Positions 23,244-34,724 of a stretch of DNA of 64,000 bases are shown here, piece after piece. Within the stretch, counting starts at the first letter, position 1. The number at the start of each line of letters is the position of its first letter. The stretch covers positions 70,759,407-70,823,406 of the forward strand of contig OX638372.1 of NCBI GenBank assembly GCA_951812925.1. The letters are read 5' to 3'. The stretch comes from Calliopum simillimum. Lineage: Eukaryota > Arthropoda > Insecta > Diptera > Lauxaniidae. The notes below the pieces were generated by a model. That model was not told the origin of the DNA and did no database searches. It was given only the letters and a program-made list of their open reading frames with translations. The translations under genes and the position numbers were made by a program.

Positions 23244-24431
23244 CACAGGCCTACAAAATTTGGCAAAGTTATTTTACCAGAAACCAGACTACATTTTTTC
23301 GATGTATTTTGACGTGCTGAATCCAAATCCGGGGTCGGAATCGCTCTATTGGCTCAGGATTCCGAGATATCCTAACCTAAAAGTGCTAAAAACACCGTTT
23401 CAGCCTATATTTACGGTTATATATCATCCCCTATTGATTTTTACTCCAAAACCTGTAAACATCAAAAACATCATCTTAAAGTATGAACCTTAATCTTTTA
23501 AATGCCGTTGAGTTTGCTCAAATATCTGTTTTTTTTCACTGAGATATGCCACTTTGAAAAATTTGAAATTTGGCTGTTTGGATTGATGGGTATGTGGAAA
23601 GAGTTGTTTGTTCACATACATAAATTCATAAAGTTTGAATTTTTCAAAATGGCATATCTCAGTGAAAAAAAAGATATTTGAGCAAACTTAACGGCGTTGA
23701 AAAGATTAAGGGTCATACTTTAAGATGATGTATACAGGTTTTGGAGTAAAAATCAATAGGCGATGATATATAACCGTAAATATAGGCTGAAACGGTGTTT
23801 TTAACACTTTTAGGTTAGGATATCTCGGAATCCTGAGCCAATAGAGCAATTCTGACCCCGGATTTGGATTCAGAACGTCAAAATACTGTTACGAAATTTC
23901 CTGTCTCTATGACGATAATTTCAATCTCTTACTGTTTTCTGAGTTCGATCACTGGATTTTGTAGCAATCAAAAACACACACTTTATTTAATTATAAAATG
24001 GTTTATTTTAATCACAAATGTTTATGTTCACACGGTACAATTGTTTATTTCACTATTTATTACATTCAAAATCTAATATTACAATTAGCACTTTATATAC
24101 TTTCACTGGCACTGTGTGTACAACCTTTTTGCTTTATTTCTTAAAATCAACTGTGTTGCAACTCTCATGAACAGCTCCTTTTATACCCGGATGAACGTTC
24201 TAGAATTGCATTAGCGAAACATCTGGCACCATCTCGTTGATTCCTTCGGCCAATAGTTTCTTGACAAAACTTGGCATCACTGTCAAGTACTTTCGTGACG
24301 TCACTGGTTTTATTGACGTCTCGAACTGTCGAGTATTTTCGTGAAGTTTCTTTTCATGTGTTCTTACTTTTCGTCACAATACATCGGAAAAGTATAGTCT
24401 GGTTTCTGGTAAAATTTTTTGTAGGCCTGTG
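23244..24431. mobile_element. CACAGGCCTACAAAA foldback, copy 1, split by a solo LTR
   Basis: The ends CACAGGCCTACAAAATTT and their complement are flanked by TAA on both sides (23241-23243, 24432-24434). The arms pair along their length (CCAGAAACCAGACTA, GACGTGCTGAATCCAAATCC and so on) once the 492-bp LTR and its 4-base duplication in the right arm are removed, giving an original length near 692 bp. A second member is at 47610-48260. Confidence 0.87.
23887..24378. mobile_element. Solo LTR, 492 bp
   Basis: The sequence begins TGTTACGAAATTTCC and ends TTTTCGTCACA, with TG...CA ends and a short inner inverted repeat. ATAC flanks both sides (23883-23886, 24379-24382) inside the otherwise continuous foldback arm. 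TG...CA ends and a 4-base TSD suit a Ty3/gypsy LTR left by recombination between two LTRs. Family and orientation are not determined. Confidence 0.85.
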
Positions 24432-24630
24432 TAATCGACCTCAAATTAGGTGTTAAATGTTCAGAACGTGCCTAAGCACTGAATTCCACCTTAAACTGAA
24501 AACCGGTAAAATTCACCCGATCTCTTATTTTAAGATGTACTGCTAAATTTTGTGAGTGAAGATAAGGCACTTTTTCTACTGGACAGTCACATTTCACGAT
24601 AGTTTGCATTTTCAGAGAGTGTTTTGATGA

Positions 24631-26094
24631 CACTAGTTTACAGCCAAAATTCCGATTGAATGCCATTATTCATTTTATACTATATGTAAAATGGGCTGCT
24701 GATTCTGAAAATCGCATTATTTTTTTTTCGTGTCGTTTTCGAAATAACGGTCATTTTTGGTTTTAAGACCAAAAAAAAAGATAGTTCCATTTAAATACAA
24801 ATATCTCAAGAACCAATGTTTGTGTTTAAAAGTATTATATGTCATATTAAAGGTAACTAAATTACCTACAAATGATATTCACTTCATTTTCTGGTTGGTT
24901 TGTTAGTTTCGGCAAAATACATTGATTTCTAAAAAAAAACATTTTTTTTTTTTTTTCGAAAAAATTAAGACAAAATCAAAATCAACATGAAATTTATACA
25001 AGTAAAAATAACTTTTTTATGATATTTTTTTTTTTTTTTTGGATCATAGACTATATATTTATGAAGAAAATAAGATACCACTTAAGAAAATCGATGGAAA
25101 AATGCAAAAGATGTATACAATTCATTGATAAGTTATCAAAATGTGTTTTTCCCTATTTTTCCGTCTTTTTTTTTTGTAATAAACTGTTCGATAATTTGAA
25201 ACTTTTTGTAAAACACATGAGAAAATCCAAAAAATTCTTAAAGTAGGCGTTAAAAAAAATAAAAAATTTTAACCCTCTAAAACCCTCACATGTGGGTCGT
25301 TAAAATTGTCTACAAAAATATTTCTCGTAATATCCTGCATCAGTTTACTGAACACATGATACACCGCGTTATTTTTGTTTTTTTCATGTACAGTGGATTA
25401 AAAAACTTCAAAAATCGATTAAAAAAAAATCTGACGTGCTGGAGAAAACGACGAGACAAGGGTATTTTTTTTAAGGCCTACTTTAAAAATTTTTGGATTT
25501 TCTTATGTGTTTTACAAAAAGTTTCAATTTATCGAACAGTTTATTGCAAAAAAAAAAAAAAAAAAGGCAAAAGCGCATTTTAGTAATTTATCAATGAATT
25601 GTATACAACTTTTACATTTTTCCATCGATTTTCTTAAATAGTTTCTTATTTGCTTTACAAATGTATAGACTATGATATAAAAAAAAACAAAATGATTTTT
25701 AAAATTTTTGTTTTTCTTGTATAAATTTGCAGTTGATTTTGACTTTTTTTACATTTTTTCGGAAAAAAATTATTTTTTTTTCAGAAATCAATTTATTCCT
25801 CCGAAACTAACAAACCAGCCAAAAAGTGATGTGAATATCATTTATAGGTAATTTAACTGTCTTTAATATGACATAAAATACGTTTAAAGACAAACATTTG
25901 TTTTTAAGATATTTGTATTTAAGTGGAACTATCTTTTTTTTTTTTGGTCCAAAAACCGAAAATGACCGATATCTTGAAAACGACACGAAAGAAAAAAAAA
26001 TAATGCAATTTTCGGAATCAGCAGCCCATTCCACATATAAAATGAATAATGGCATTCAATGGGAAAACAATTTTTAATCATTTGTAAACTAGTG
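24631..26094. mobile_element. CACTAG foldback element, copy 2
   Basis: The ends CACTAGTTTACA and the complement are flanked by GA on both sides. The arms match copy 1 (6395-8143) in order: TGGGCTGCTGATTC, the ATATCTCAAG box, GATTAAAAAAAAATCTGACG, and the AACCCTC...GTGGG centre. It is about 285 bases shorter than copy 1, mostly around the centre. Confidence 0.85.
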
Positions 26095-26904
26095 GATTAG
26101 GGGCCAAACATTTTTCAAGTGAGCAATCTAAGAATGTAAACGTAAAAAATTCTTTCAAAAAGAACTATTTTTTTTTTAGCAACTAGAAATGATTTTGGAA
26201 CATTTTTCACTTACAATATTAAGCATAGACCAGGGAATAAAATGGTAATTATTTTTTTCACCGAAGCCAACTATTTCAAATAAATAAATTGAAATCTAAA
26301 CTAATGCTTCGCCTCTGAAAAAATTATAAAAAACATGTGGGAACTATTATGTTTAGGAAATAATCCCAGAAAAAATTGGGGTAATCGATATTTGTTCATA
26401 AGTTATTAACAATAAAGTGATGGTGTGCATATGGAGAAAAAACAAGGCATCTTACGAAAAATGTATATATGGCATAGAATGGTTAGAATCGTCCAAAGAA
26501 TAAAAGAGTACGTGTGAATTTTTTCAGAATTTTCTGAGACATTTTAAAATTTTTCAAAAATTTGTGCAATAAAAATTAATACGTTTCAAAAATTAAAAAA
26601 AAAACTCACACGTATTCCTAAGTCAAATCTAAGCATTTTATGCCTCATGCACTATTTTCATGAGATTCCTTTTTTCTCTACAACTGAAAAAATACTTGTT
26701 TTCGAATTTTATAGAGATATTTTGTTCAATCAGTTCGTTGTAATGTAATTGTAATGACATCAGATGCAAATCACATCCAAACATCTCATGAATTTTCTTG
26801 AACGTCAGAGAGAGCTCGATAATTTTTATCAAACTATCGGCAATATTTTGCACATCGATTTTCTACTTATTCGGAGATAATGCAATTTTGAATTTTATTA
26901 ATTA
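26095..26904. other. No gene; one short inverted repeat
   Basis: ACGTGTGAATTTTTTCAGAA at 26511 and its mirror near 26570-26610 form a small imperfect hairpin. A related sequence lies near 50365-50460. Nothing else was recognised. Confidence 0.45.
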
Positions 26905-27825
26905 CTAGCCTTCTTTGCCCGCTTCGCTAGGCATGTTTGTTTTGTTTTTTTCCCAATAGCTTAGATGGTATTCAGGGATAAAATTTTGATTTACGCCACT
27001 GCCACGTCACCAATAAAAATTTAGGTATTTTGAGAAAGTTAATTTCATTTCAAACCATCTTAAAAATTGGCAATGGCATAGCTGGAGTGTCTCAGGAAAC
27101 CTTCAATTAAGGCTTGTTGATAGTTTGCCTTAGATGTTTTTCCTGTAGTACATATAGATATTCTTCGTTTTGACTATGAAGCCTTCGGGTGACCTTCGGG
27201 AAGCATCGGGTATTCCAAAAAACTATCAGTTAAAGTTTGTTGATAGTTCACCGTAGATTTTTTCCCTCTCGTGTACCAAGATATTCTTCGTTTTGATTAT
27301 GAAGCCTTTGGGTGACCTTCGGGAACCATCGGGTGTTCCAAAAAACTATCAATTGAAGTTTATTGATGGTTCACCATAGATTTTTTCCCTCCCGTATACC
27401 TAGATATTCTTCGTTTTGACTATGAAGCCTTCGGGTGACCTTCGAACACCTTCGGGTGTCACAAAAAACTATCACTTAAAGCTTGTTGACAGTCCGCCAT
27501 AGATTTTTTCCCTCTCGTATATCTAGATATTCTTCGTTTTGACTATGAAGCCCTCGGGTGACCTTCGGCAAACTTCGGGTATTCCAAAAAAATATCAATT
27601 AAAACTTGTTGAAAGCTTGCCATAGATATTTTCCCTCTAGTGTTCCTAGATATTCTTCGTTTTGACTATTAAGCCTTCGGGTGGTCTTCGGAAAACTTCG
27701 TGTATAGCATAAAAACATTCCCATACCTAATATATACTCATTTCCAAATTTTCAGCTCAATTGGACGAATGGTTTCTGAGTGATAATGCTTCAGACAGAC
27801 ACACAGTCATTTTTATATATATAGA
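26905..27825 (-). mobile_element. Non-autonomous Helitron-like element, 921 bp
   Basis: On the minus strand it begins A|TCTATATATATAAAAATGA at 27825. It ends GCCTAGCGAAGCGGGC, 8 bases, then CTAG|T at 26905. A 5' TC, a GC-rich inverted box just before a 3' CTAG, insertion between A and T, and no TSD are the canonical Helitron signature. It has no Rep/helicase coding. Five 123-bp tandem units fill its middle. The 5' end is shared with 1840-2292. Confidence 0.75.
27100..27714. repeat. Five tandem units of exactly 123 bp
   Basis: The anchor TTCTTCGTTTTGA recurs at 27161, 27284, 27407, 27530 and 27653, a constant 123-base spacing. Each unit carries AACTATCA..., TTTTTCCCTCTCGT and GCCTTCGGGTGACCTTCGG. 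No frame on either strand stays open across a unit, so it does not encode a repeat protein. Two or three units each, in reverse orientation, occur at 11560-11880 and 53720-54110. Confidence 0.9.
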
Positions 27826-28384
27826 TTTTCAAAAAATTTTTTGGCAAATTGAAATAAACACTGATTTTGAGGAACCCATTGTTTGATTAAGAGCAGCACT
27901 TTTAGATTAAGAAGAACACACAATGTGTACAAGATCCCTCTATTTTAATCCCTGGTTTGAAGATTAAAGAAGTCAGTTTCTTACGAATTACTTAAAAAAT
28001 ATGCTTTACATAAAAAATTATTTTTAAAAATTATAGCTAATGTAATTCTGCAATTGACTGAGATAAGTAACTTTTAGGTACGAGTCCATTTTTTCCTCTT
28101 TCAAAAACAAACGAATTGGTTGTACTTGATTAATTTTTTTTCAAAATCTATCTAGTTTGTTCTGTCTGATCCAATCCGTAAGTTTTTGATGTTAAAATGT
28201 AAGCGTGACCATTGCGCTCAAAAGTATGAAGAGTTTTTCTTTTTAAGTGAGATACAGGTTTTTAAAGAAAGGCACATGCGCTTTTTTTGTTCATTTTTTT
28301 TATTTTTTTTTTTTCCAGTACAAATTAATCATTTTATCAATAAATCGGGATTAAAACCTGGGTCAGGCATCGCATCATGTTAAG
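27826..28384. other. No feature recognised
   Basis: AT-rich DNA with a poly-T tract near 28290. A 65-codon frame across it is low-complexity and not believable. Confidence 0.5.
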
Positions 28385-28630
28385 AATTACTTATTAGACC
28401 ATATATTCTATAGTTTGCTGTGTGATTTCCTGCACAGTTGCTACATTTTTCCAAACTGGGTTCTGTTTTGTTAACAGTGTATTTTGATAAGTGATGGAGA
28501 TTTCCACAAGCTACGCAAACTGTGTATAGGGTGCAGTAAGACTTCGTGTGTCTGTATTCCTGACAGTTTGCACATAATGCTGGCTTATTGCGTGTGTGTG
28601 GCTCTTCTACAGAAATTTTGGGGTGTAAAA
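28385..28630 (-). pseudogene. Jockey-type LINE ORF1 (gag) zinc-knuckle fragment
   Basis: Read on the minus strand, the frame encodes NKPALCANCQEYRHTKSYCT, then VCVACGNLHHLSKYTV and EKCSNCAGNHTANYR. Three successive CCHC-like knuckles with CxxCQ..HTxxxC, CxxCG..H and CxxCxGNHxAxYR are typical of the nucleic-acid-binding ORF1 protein of Jockey-clade LINEs. The last cysteine of the second knuckle is replaced (SKYT) and that of the third is missing, and the flanks run into unrelated sequence, so this is an isolated relic. Confidence 0.8.
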
Positions 28631-29055
28631 TGTATTTAATTTCATTCTTTTTTAATTCTGCTGCCTTGATTTTGGAATTTTATTTTTATTGAAAATGTTT
28701 ATCATAGCTCTAACAATAAAGCACTTTTCTTGCAACGCATCCGTATTGCTTAAAATCTTTTTTTGAAAAGTCATTATTATCGAAAAATCTTTAAAAAAAA
28801 CCGGACAAGTATCATACATTTTTTAAATTTTTTTATGACTGCGAAATTTATTTCATTTATTCAATATATTTCAAATATTTTTGCGATTTCAAATGGTTTT
28901 ATTGTCACCTCTATAAGAAAGTGTTTTTGGTGCCATAGATTTTTAAGTACATTTTTTCAATATCAACCGTTCCATGCCTAGCGTAAAAGATTTGACTTTG
29001 ACCTTACGGATATTGCTGAAATTTGGTACATGGTCTCGTCTTAGGCCAAAACCAA
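28631..29055. other. No feature recognised
   Basis: AT-rich DNA; a 72-codon frame at 28763-28981 resembles nothing I know. Confidence 0.45.
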
Positions 29056-29833
29056 TAAAAACTAGTAAGGGTGTTACCTTTCGCCTGGCCAAACATTAAA
29101 TACCCTACACAGCAAAATTTTGAAAGTTTTGCGTATATGGGAGGTGCCACGCCCTCTTGTCCAAATTCACCCAGTTTTTCTCAGAGTTTGAATTTATAGT
29201 TCTTAGCATTTAAGCGAAATTTGGTTGGATTATCTCAAAAAATGTTTTCAGTATAGCGTTTTGAACCTTTTGCTTTTATGGGAGGTGCCACGCCCGAATT
29301 CACCCAGTTTTTTCTCAGAGTTTGAATTTATAGTTCTTAGCATTTGATTAAAATTTAGTTTGATTATCTCAAAAAACGCTTTCAGTATAACGTTTTGAAG
29401 TTTTTGCTTATATGGGAGGTGCCACGCCCTCTTGTCTGAAATCTCCAGGTTTTTGTTCAGAGCTTGCGCTTACAATTCGTAGTATTTATGTGTATTTTGG
29501 TTGCATTATCGTGAAAAAAACTCAAAAGAGTTGCATTTTGAATATATTTTTTGTATGGGCGGTAGGCGTGTCCGTTGACCGATTTCGGTCATTTACAATC
29601 CCCCAAGCTAACTTTGACGCCGAAGGCTGTGCACCAAATTTCATTGAATTATATTGCTTAGTTTTCCCAAAAAGTGTATTTCCACACACAGCCATACAGA
29701 CGGACATGGCTAAACCGACTTAGGAGGTGACGCTGATCAAGAATATATATACTTTTCTATATCTGCCACGCCTCCTTCTCTGCGTTACAAACGGAAGGAC
29801 AAAATGGATATACCCTGGGTGTAGGGTATAAAA
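29056..29833 (+). repeat. Dispersed repeat DR1, copy 2 (most complete)
   Basis: It starts AGTAAGGGTGTTACC and ends GGGTGTAGGGTATAAAA. Three GGGAGGTGCCACGCC subrepeats lie near 29136, 29276 and 29409. The CAGC tract of copy 1 is reduced to one unit near 29688, showing microsatellite length change between copies. Confidence 0.8.
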
Positions 29834-30744
29834 ATGGCAAAACAAAAATTTTGCAAGTTTATTGTGAATTTTGGTTGGTGGAAAAAATTAAAAATTGGAA
29901 ATGAATAGCAAATACTGCTACACAAAATTACTATCTGCTTCTTTGTTGATTCGTATTATTTCGGGAGAAGTCTCAATGTTTCATCATTTGAAATATATCT
30001 ACTGAAACAAATTCATTGCGTTTTCGGCAGTTTTAGCGGTCATAGGTTCATAAATAGTTCATCAGTTTTTGGATTGCTGTGCCTCCTTGATTGCGGACCC
30101 TAAGCGCCTAGGAAAATACAAAACTCAAATTTTTTCATAGAAATGTCTTATGGGGGATGAAAATAAAATTTTAATGATACGATTTTCATTCTGTTCGTTT
30201 ACTTCAAGTTTTTGCAAAATTTTAACCGAAAAGCTCTAGTTTGTATGTTTCATGCGTAAACCAGAGCTTTTCGGTTAAAAACTGATTGTTTTAGAAAACA
30301 AACAAAAAAATAACCTTTATTTAAAATTACACATCTCGGACGATTTAAATGCTAGAAAGATGTTAAAGAGAAAAAAATGCCCAGAATTACATCAGCTTTT
30401 TTTGCTCTTTTTTTGCATAGTTTTTAGGTAATTCGTCCAAAACTGACTTTTTTTCTTTGTTTAAACAAACGCTCAGGAGATGGCCTCTATAAATACATAG
30501 TACCGTGTCGGTTTGAAGAAGAGAAAAAATAGATGGACTGGGATAGACGTAGTAGTGTCGATGAACGTTTTTCTTGAATTTATCCTCAAAAAGAGTGTCA
30601 AACTCCTCGTTAATCGGTGTACCTTTTAATTTTTTGAAAAGTTATTGTAGTCTATTAAATAGCTATGCCAAGTTTTTAAGAATGCCGCAATTTTTTTCAT
30701 TTAAGTAGTTATTTAATTTTACTGTACTACTTACATAAATACGT
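29834..30744. other. No feature recognised
   Basis: AT-rich DNA. AAAGCTCTAGTTTGTATG and a nearby complement (30230-30270) form a short hairpin. No gene or element boundary was recognised. Confidence 0.45.
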
Positions 30745-31385
30745 AGGGCACTACTTATGTTTCGGGAACTGGCAACACTAATGGCAATTGCTAAAATCTG
30801 GGAACACCATAATAATGTTTGACATTTTTCAGCATAAACGTACTCACAACGTTTTGATGTACAAGTGCTATTTGTTTTGTTTACAGTGAGTTAAGAAAAT
30901 CAATTTTGCCAAAAAATGGAAATTTGAAGAGAAGGTTTTCGTTGGATTATTTTTCACAACTTTCGACGTGGAATACCTCAACAAGAATGCCGACGAATTC
31001 CTTTAAGGTCGTCCAAAATCGGCTGTTGTGCCACAAAACACCGATGCAGTGCATGAACTGATAATGCAAGATCGTTATGTGACATATTGTGAGATAGAGG
31101 CATCTTTGCACATTACATAGTTCCACTTCAATACATTCGATTTTGTTTGAACACTTAGTTGTAAAAAACGCTTGTTCTCGTTGGAAACCCCATAATTTAT
31201 CAATCGCTTAAATTTTCAATAGAAAAATTGATTTTCTTAACTCACTGTAAACAACACAAATATCACTTGTACAACAAAACGTTGTGAGAACGTTTATGCT
31301 AAAAAATGTCAAACTTTATTGTGGTATTGCCAGATTTTAGCTATTGACATTAGTGTTGCCAGTTCCCGAAATATAAATAGTGCCC
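30745..31385. mobile_element. Foldback enclosing a mariner fragment
   Basis: GGGCACTACTTATGTTTCGG at the left and GGGCACTATTTATATTTCGG read inward from the right begin arms of about 165 bases that continue to AAGAAAATCAATTTT. Between the arms lies the N-terminal part of a mariner transposase. No TSD is obvious. It looks like an internally deleted mariner with very long TIRs, or a foldback that captured a mariner piece. Confidence 0.78.
30916..31208 (+). pseudogene. mariner transposase N-terminal fragment
   Basis: After an ATG at 30916 the text reads IIFHNFRRGIPQQECRRIP, a stop, then GRPKSAVVPQNTDAVHELIM, QDRYVTYCEIEASLHIT, another stop, and SILFEHLVVKNACSRWKPHN with LSIA. These are the helix-turn-helix and GRPKS linker of mariner transposases, ending where the right arm begins. 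The whole catalytic domain is absent. Several stops and small shifts show it is dead. Confidence 0.83.
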
Positions 31386-31754
31386 CTTGTATAACATCCA
31401 AAATAAGAGGAAAAAAGATGTCGATATACATAATTCAAAAAACTTTTTGAAGAAAAACATCAGTACTTTCAGCTAACATATTTGATAACTAAAGATTACA
31501 TTATCATGTTTTTGTTTATTTCTTTCGAACGCGACGCCATCCATCATATTATGATGGAAATTGATAGCATATGTTTCATCCATTTCCACATACAGTATGA
31601 TCATAGTATGATGGATGGCTTCGGGTTCGAGTGGTAGCGTTGACAGAAATAGCCAAAACCTGATCTGATGAAGCTATATAGTTAGGGTATTCGCATATTC
31701 CTTTTAAAGTTAATCGGTGGTAACTTTAAAAAATATTATTATAAAATTTAACAT

Positions 31755-32350
31755 TTAAAACTGTCACCTGGTTTGTTTTGTAAATTTTAGTTAAACCATA
31801 ATTTAAAAAAATAAAAATTTATTTTTAGTATTAAACCGCTTAGACAAACTTTTTAAAAATCCTTATAGGTTACCACCTGGTTATTTTCCAAAATTTTGTT
31901 ACTTTCATACTTTAAACTGATATTTTTGGTTTCAGAAACGCTCAGATAAACTTTTATAAAATTGTTCAAAAAATTTTAGGGTTGCCACCTAGCTTTTTTA
32001 ATTAAATTTTGCTTAAGCTACATATTTAAAAAAAAATTAAAATTTTAGTCTTAAAACGCTTAGATAAAGTTTTTACAAACCCAAAATACATTTTTCAGGT
32101 TGCCACCTGGTTATTTTCTGACATTTTGTTAAAATTATACTTTTTGTAACTAAATTAAAATTTTTGATTTAAATATGGTTAAACAACCTTTTCGAAAAAT
32201 GTGCGAAATAAAACCAAATGGCAACCCTGAAAATTTTTGTATTATTTTAAAAAAGTTTTCTGAGCCTTTCCGAAACCAACATTTTGAGTTTAGTCACAAA
32301 AAATATAATTTCAACAAAATTTCAGAAAATAACCAGGTGGCAACCCTAAA
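31755..32350. repeat. Array of GGTTGCCACCTGG units, part inverted
   Basis: Four head-to-tail units start near 31761, 31868, 31980 and 32098 (107-118 bases apart), each with GGTTGCCACCTGGTTATTTTC-like heads and a CGCTTAGATAAACTTTT tail. Two units in the opposite orientation follow (boxes near 32217 and 32331), so the array folds on itself around 32170. A lone inverted box lies near 35920. Confidence 0.75.
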
Positions 32351-32419
32351 AATATTTGAAGGATTTTTAAAAAGTTTATCGAAGCGATTTAAGACTAAAA
32401 TTATATTATATTATATTAT

Positions 32420-34493
32420 TTTTGTTCTATACCCTGAAAGCTCCCATCGCGGACAGCTCCTGCAGGCGGAAATCTCTCGTGGCCGGACGAGTTTCTTTGT
32501 CCCAAGTTTTTCCTTGTGTTATTAGAACAAAATACATTCTGGTGGGCGGTCGTTCCCTTGGCCGAACGCGGACACTACATTTATGCACATTTCATACAAG
32601 GTATTTCTGCATGCCAGCCAAAAAGCACATTCTAACGAAAAGCTCTTTCCCCATTCTTATTCTTCTTTGCTGTCTTTCATGTTGTCGATTGGTATTCTTG
32701 ATAATCTATTTCTTTGTGTGTTTTTGAAAACAATAAATCAAGGGATTCGTATTTTTTGTAAATTTTACTTTACTGTCGAGAGTTTTTTTAACATCAATAT
32801 AACACTGAGGAGATCAGAGTACGACTTCAACATACAAACTAGAGATGGGCGCGTGACTATTTTTTCAAACACGACACAACACAACATGAACACGAAATAC
32901 AAGTTTCAAACACGAACGCAGCACACACGTTTAAAAATTGCCCAACACGAGCACAACATGACATGCACGACTTTTTCAATTGAGGGGGTTAGCAAAGGGG
33001 TATAAGTTACAAAAAAGTAAATTTTGAGTAAAACACAGTTAAAGTCAACGTTGCATGGTATATTCCAGAGTGGATAAAAAAAAATACCGCTTGTTGAAAA
33101 ACCTCTGAAGTATGCCCTATCCAATGTATTTTTCAAGATTTTTCTATGAGTCTCCTCCTCCTGAAAATCTACAGCACTTTATTTTTCATTTTAGAACAAA
33201 TATTTTATTCAATATTTTAAATTTGTTAAGAAGCAAGGGAATACAAGTGCAGTAGGCTTTTAGTAAAATACTAATAACTTGAGTGTGTCGTGTCAGTAGT
33301 GAGTCATGTCAATTTTGTGTAACACGAACAAGCACGAGCACGTCGTGTCACATCATGCGTGTTTCTATACAAACAAATATTGGGCTATTTAAAATTTTTA
33401 ATTATGAGAAAGTCAAAAATTCGAAAATTTTCGCAACAATTTCGTCAATTTTCCTCGAAAAAGGCGATAAAATCCAAAAAAATGTATGGAAGCGCCCTCT
33501 GGCGGCACTCAATAATGAAATTCAATGTTAAAAATGGATTTCTCGACCCCAAAAACCGCCGGATCCACATTTGGCAAGAGAAAAAATATGTTTTTGTCTT
33601 TTTCCTACATCTTTTTGGAAAAAACCTAAATTAAAAAATAGGGAGGCTCGAAATTCATTTTAGAGGTATGATTTCTTGGGCAAAAATTCTTAGAATGATC
33701 CAGAGAACACCGTGAGTGGGTGCGCTTTATCGACTTTTTCGGCCGCCTACAAATTGAACTGCCCTAATATATATGTATAAAGCCTCATCAGACCTATTTA
33801 TTTAGACTTTTTAACCCATTCTGTCGCCACGACCCACATACGATTTTTCTGAATTTTACTCCAGAATATGAAATATATTTATGTTCTCCCGTATATTATC
33901 GGAAATCTCGATTTTCCCAAAATTTTTAGATAAAACGACCTCCTGACACTCTCTCGGGTCGAAATTTTTTTGTTCTTAGGAATTTCATTTTATACGTCTA
34001 GGAATATATCCCGCCACATTTGGTTATTGAACATGAACAAAAACATTTTCTTAAAACCTGAGTCGTATAAGAGATTATTTTCGGATATGCCCATTTGCAT
34101 TGATAAATAAGAAAAAAGGAGCTTTACTATGGACAAATGGAAATATTTATTTTTCTGATAAACAAGTACAAAAGAGCTGCGGTAAGCAGCAGTTTTGATG
34201 CAAAATCAAAAAACAAATTGAATTGAGCTCAAATGGTCATATTTATTTTTTTGATAAACAATCACATTAGGACTTGATAACAAGAAAATTATGAGGATCA
34301 CTCCCAAATTTAATTGGTTTGGCATTGTTTTCAGCTCAAAATTCTCTCTGTATTGGTACTGAAGACAATTTTTCCAAAAGTAAATTATATTTTTTAGTAA
34401 CCACACACCCCGGCGAAAATATCCTCACTGTAGTCGGCCATACATTAGAACCACTTCCAAAACTTTCTCATAAATATTGTATTCTGCATTGGC
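32420..34493. other. No gene; low-complexity ACACGA-rich patch
   Basis: 32850-32965 is rich in CACGA/AACACG words, with a related patch at 33285-33355. A reading frame at 32583-33005 crosses the patch and looks like chance. 33810-33850 contains a TTAACCCATTCTG...GACCCACAT box related to the centres of the CACTAG elements. No protein domain was recognised. Confidence 0.45.
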
Positions 34494-34724
34494 GTCACGA
34501 ATATAAAGGCCACCTGCGCCATTCCACAAATATCTGTACTCTCGACATGCGCTAACGAAAATGCTTTTACTTTAATCTGATCCCTCGAATCTTCAGCCAG
34601 CTCAGTCACCCTTTCGGCAACAGTGCTGCGAGAAATTCCATGAAAAGCCTTGATGCTTCCAGGACAAACAATTTTAGAAACTTTTAATGGGTATAGTTTA
34701 ACAAAATCTCCTTCCGTGAACTCC
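34494..34724 (-). pseudogene. hAT-derived (ZBED/GTF2IRD2-like) transposase fragment
   Basis: Read on the minus strand from 34724, 77 open codons encode EFTEGDFVKLYPLKVSKIVC, then HGISRSTVAERVTELAED and VKAFSLAHVESTDICGMAQV with AFIFV. This is the segment just before and across the first catalytic aspartate of hAT transposases of the ZBED5 / GTF2IRD2 type, where SLAxDEST is expected. Here it reads SLAHVEST, so the catalytic aspartate is valine. An in-frame stop lies just upstream near 34727. Transposase relic rather than a host gene, given the lost residue and no continuation. Confidence 0.72.

Noticed and set aside
27100..27714. CRISPR-like array or repeat-protein gene
   Set aside because: Units are contiguous 123-mers without spacers, and every frame contains stops within a unit.
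32583..33005. 140-codon frame as a gene
   Set aside because: It crosses a low-complexity ACACGA patch and has no domain; most likely chance.
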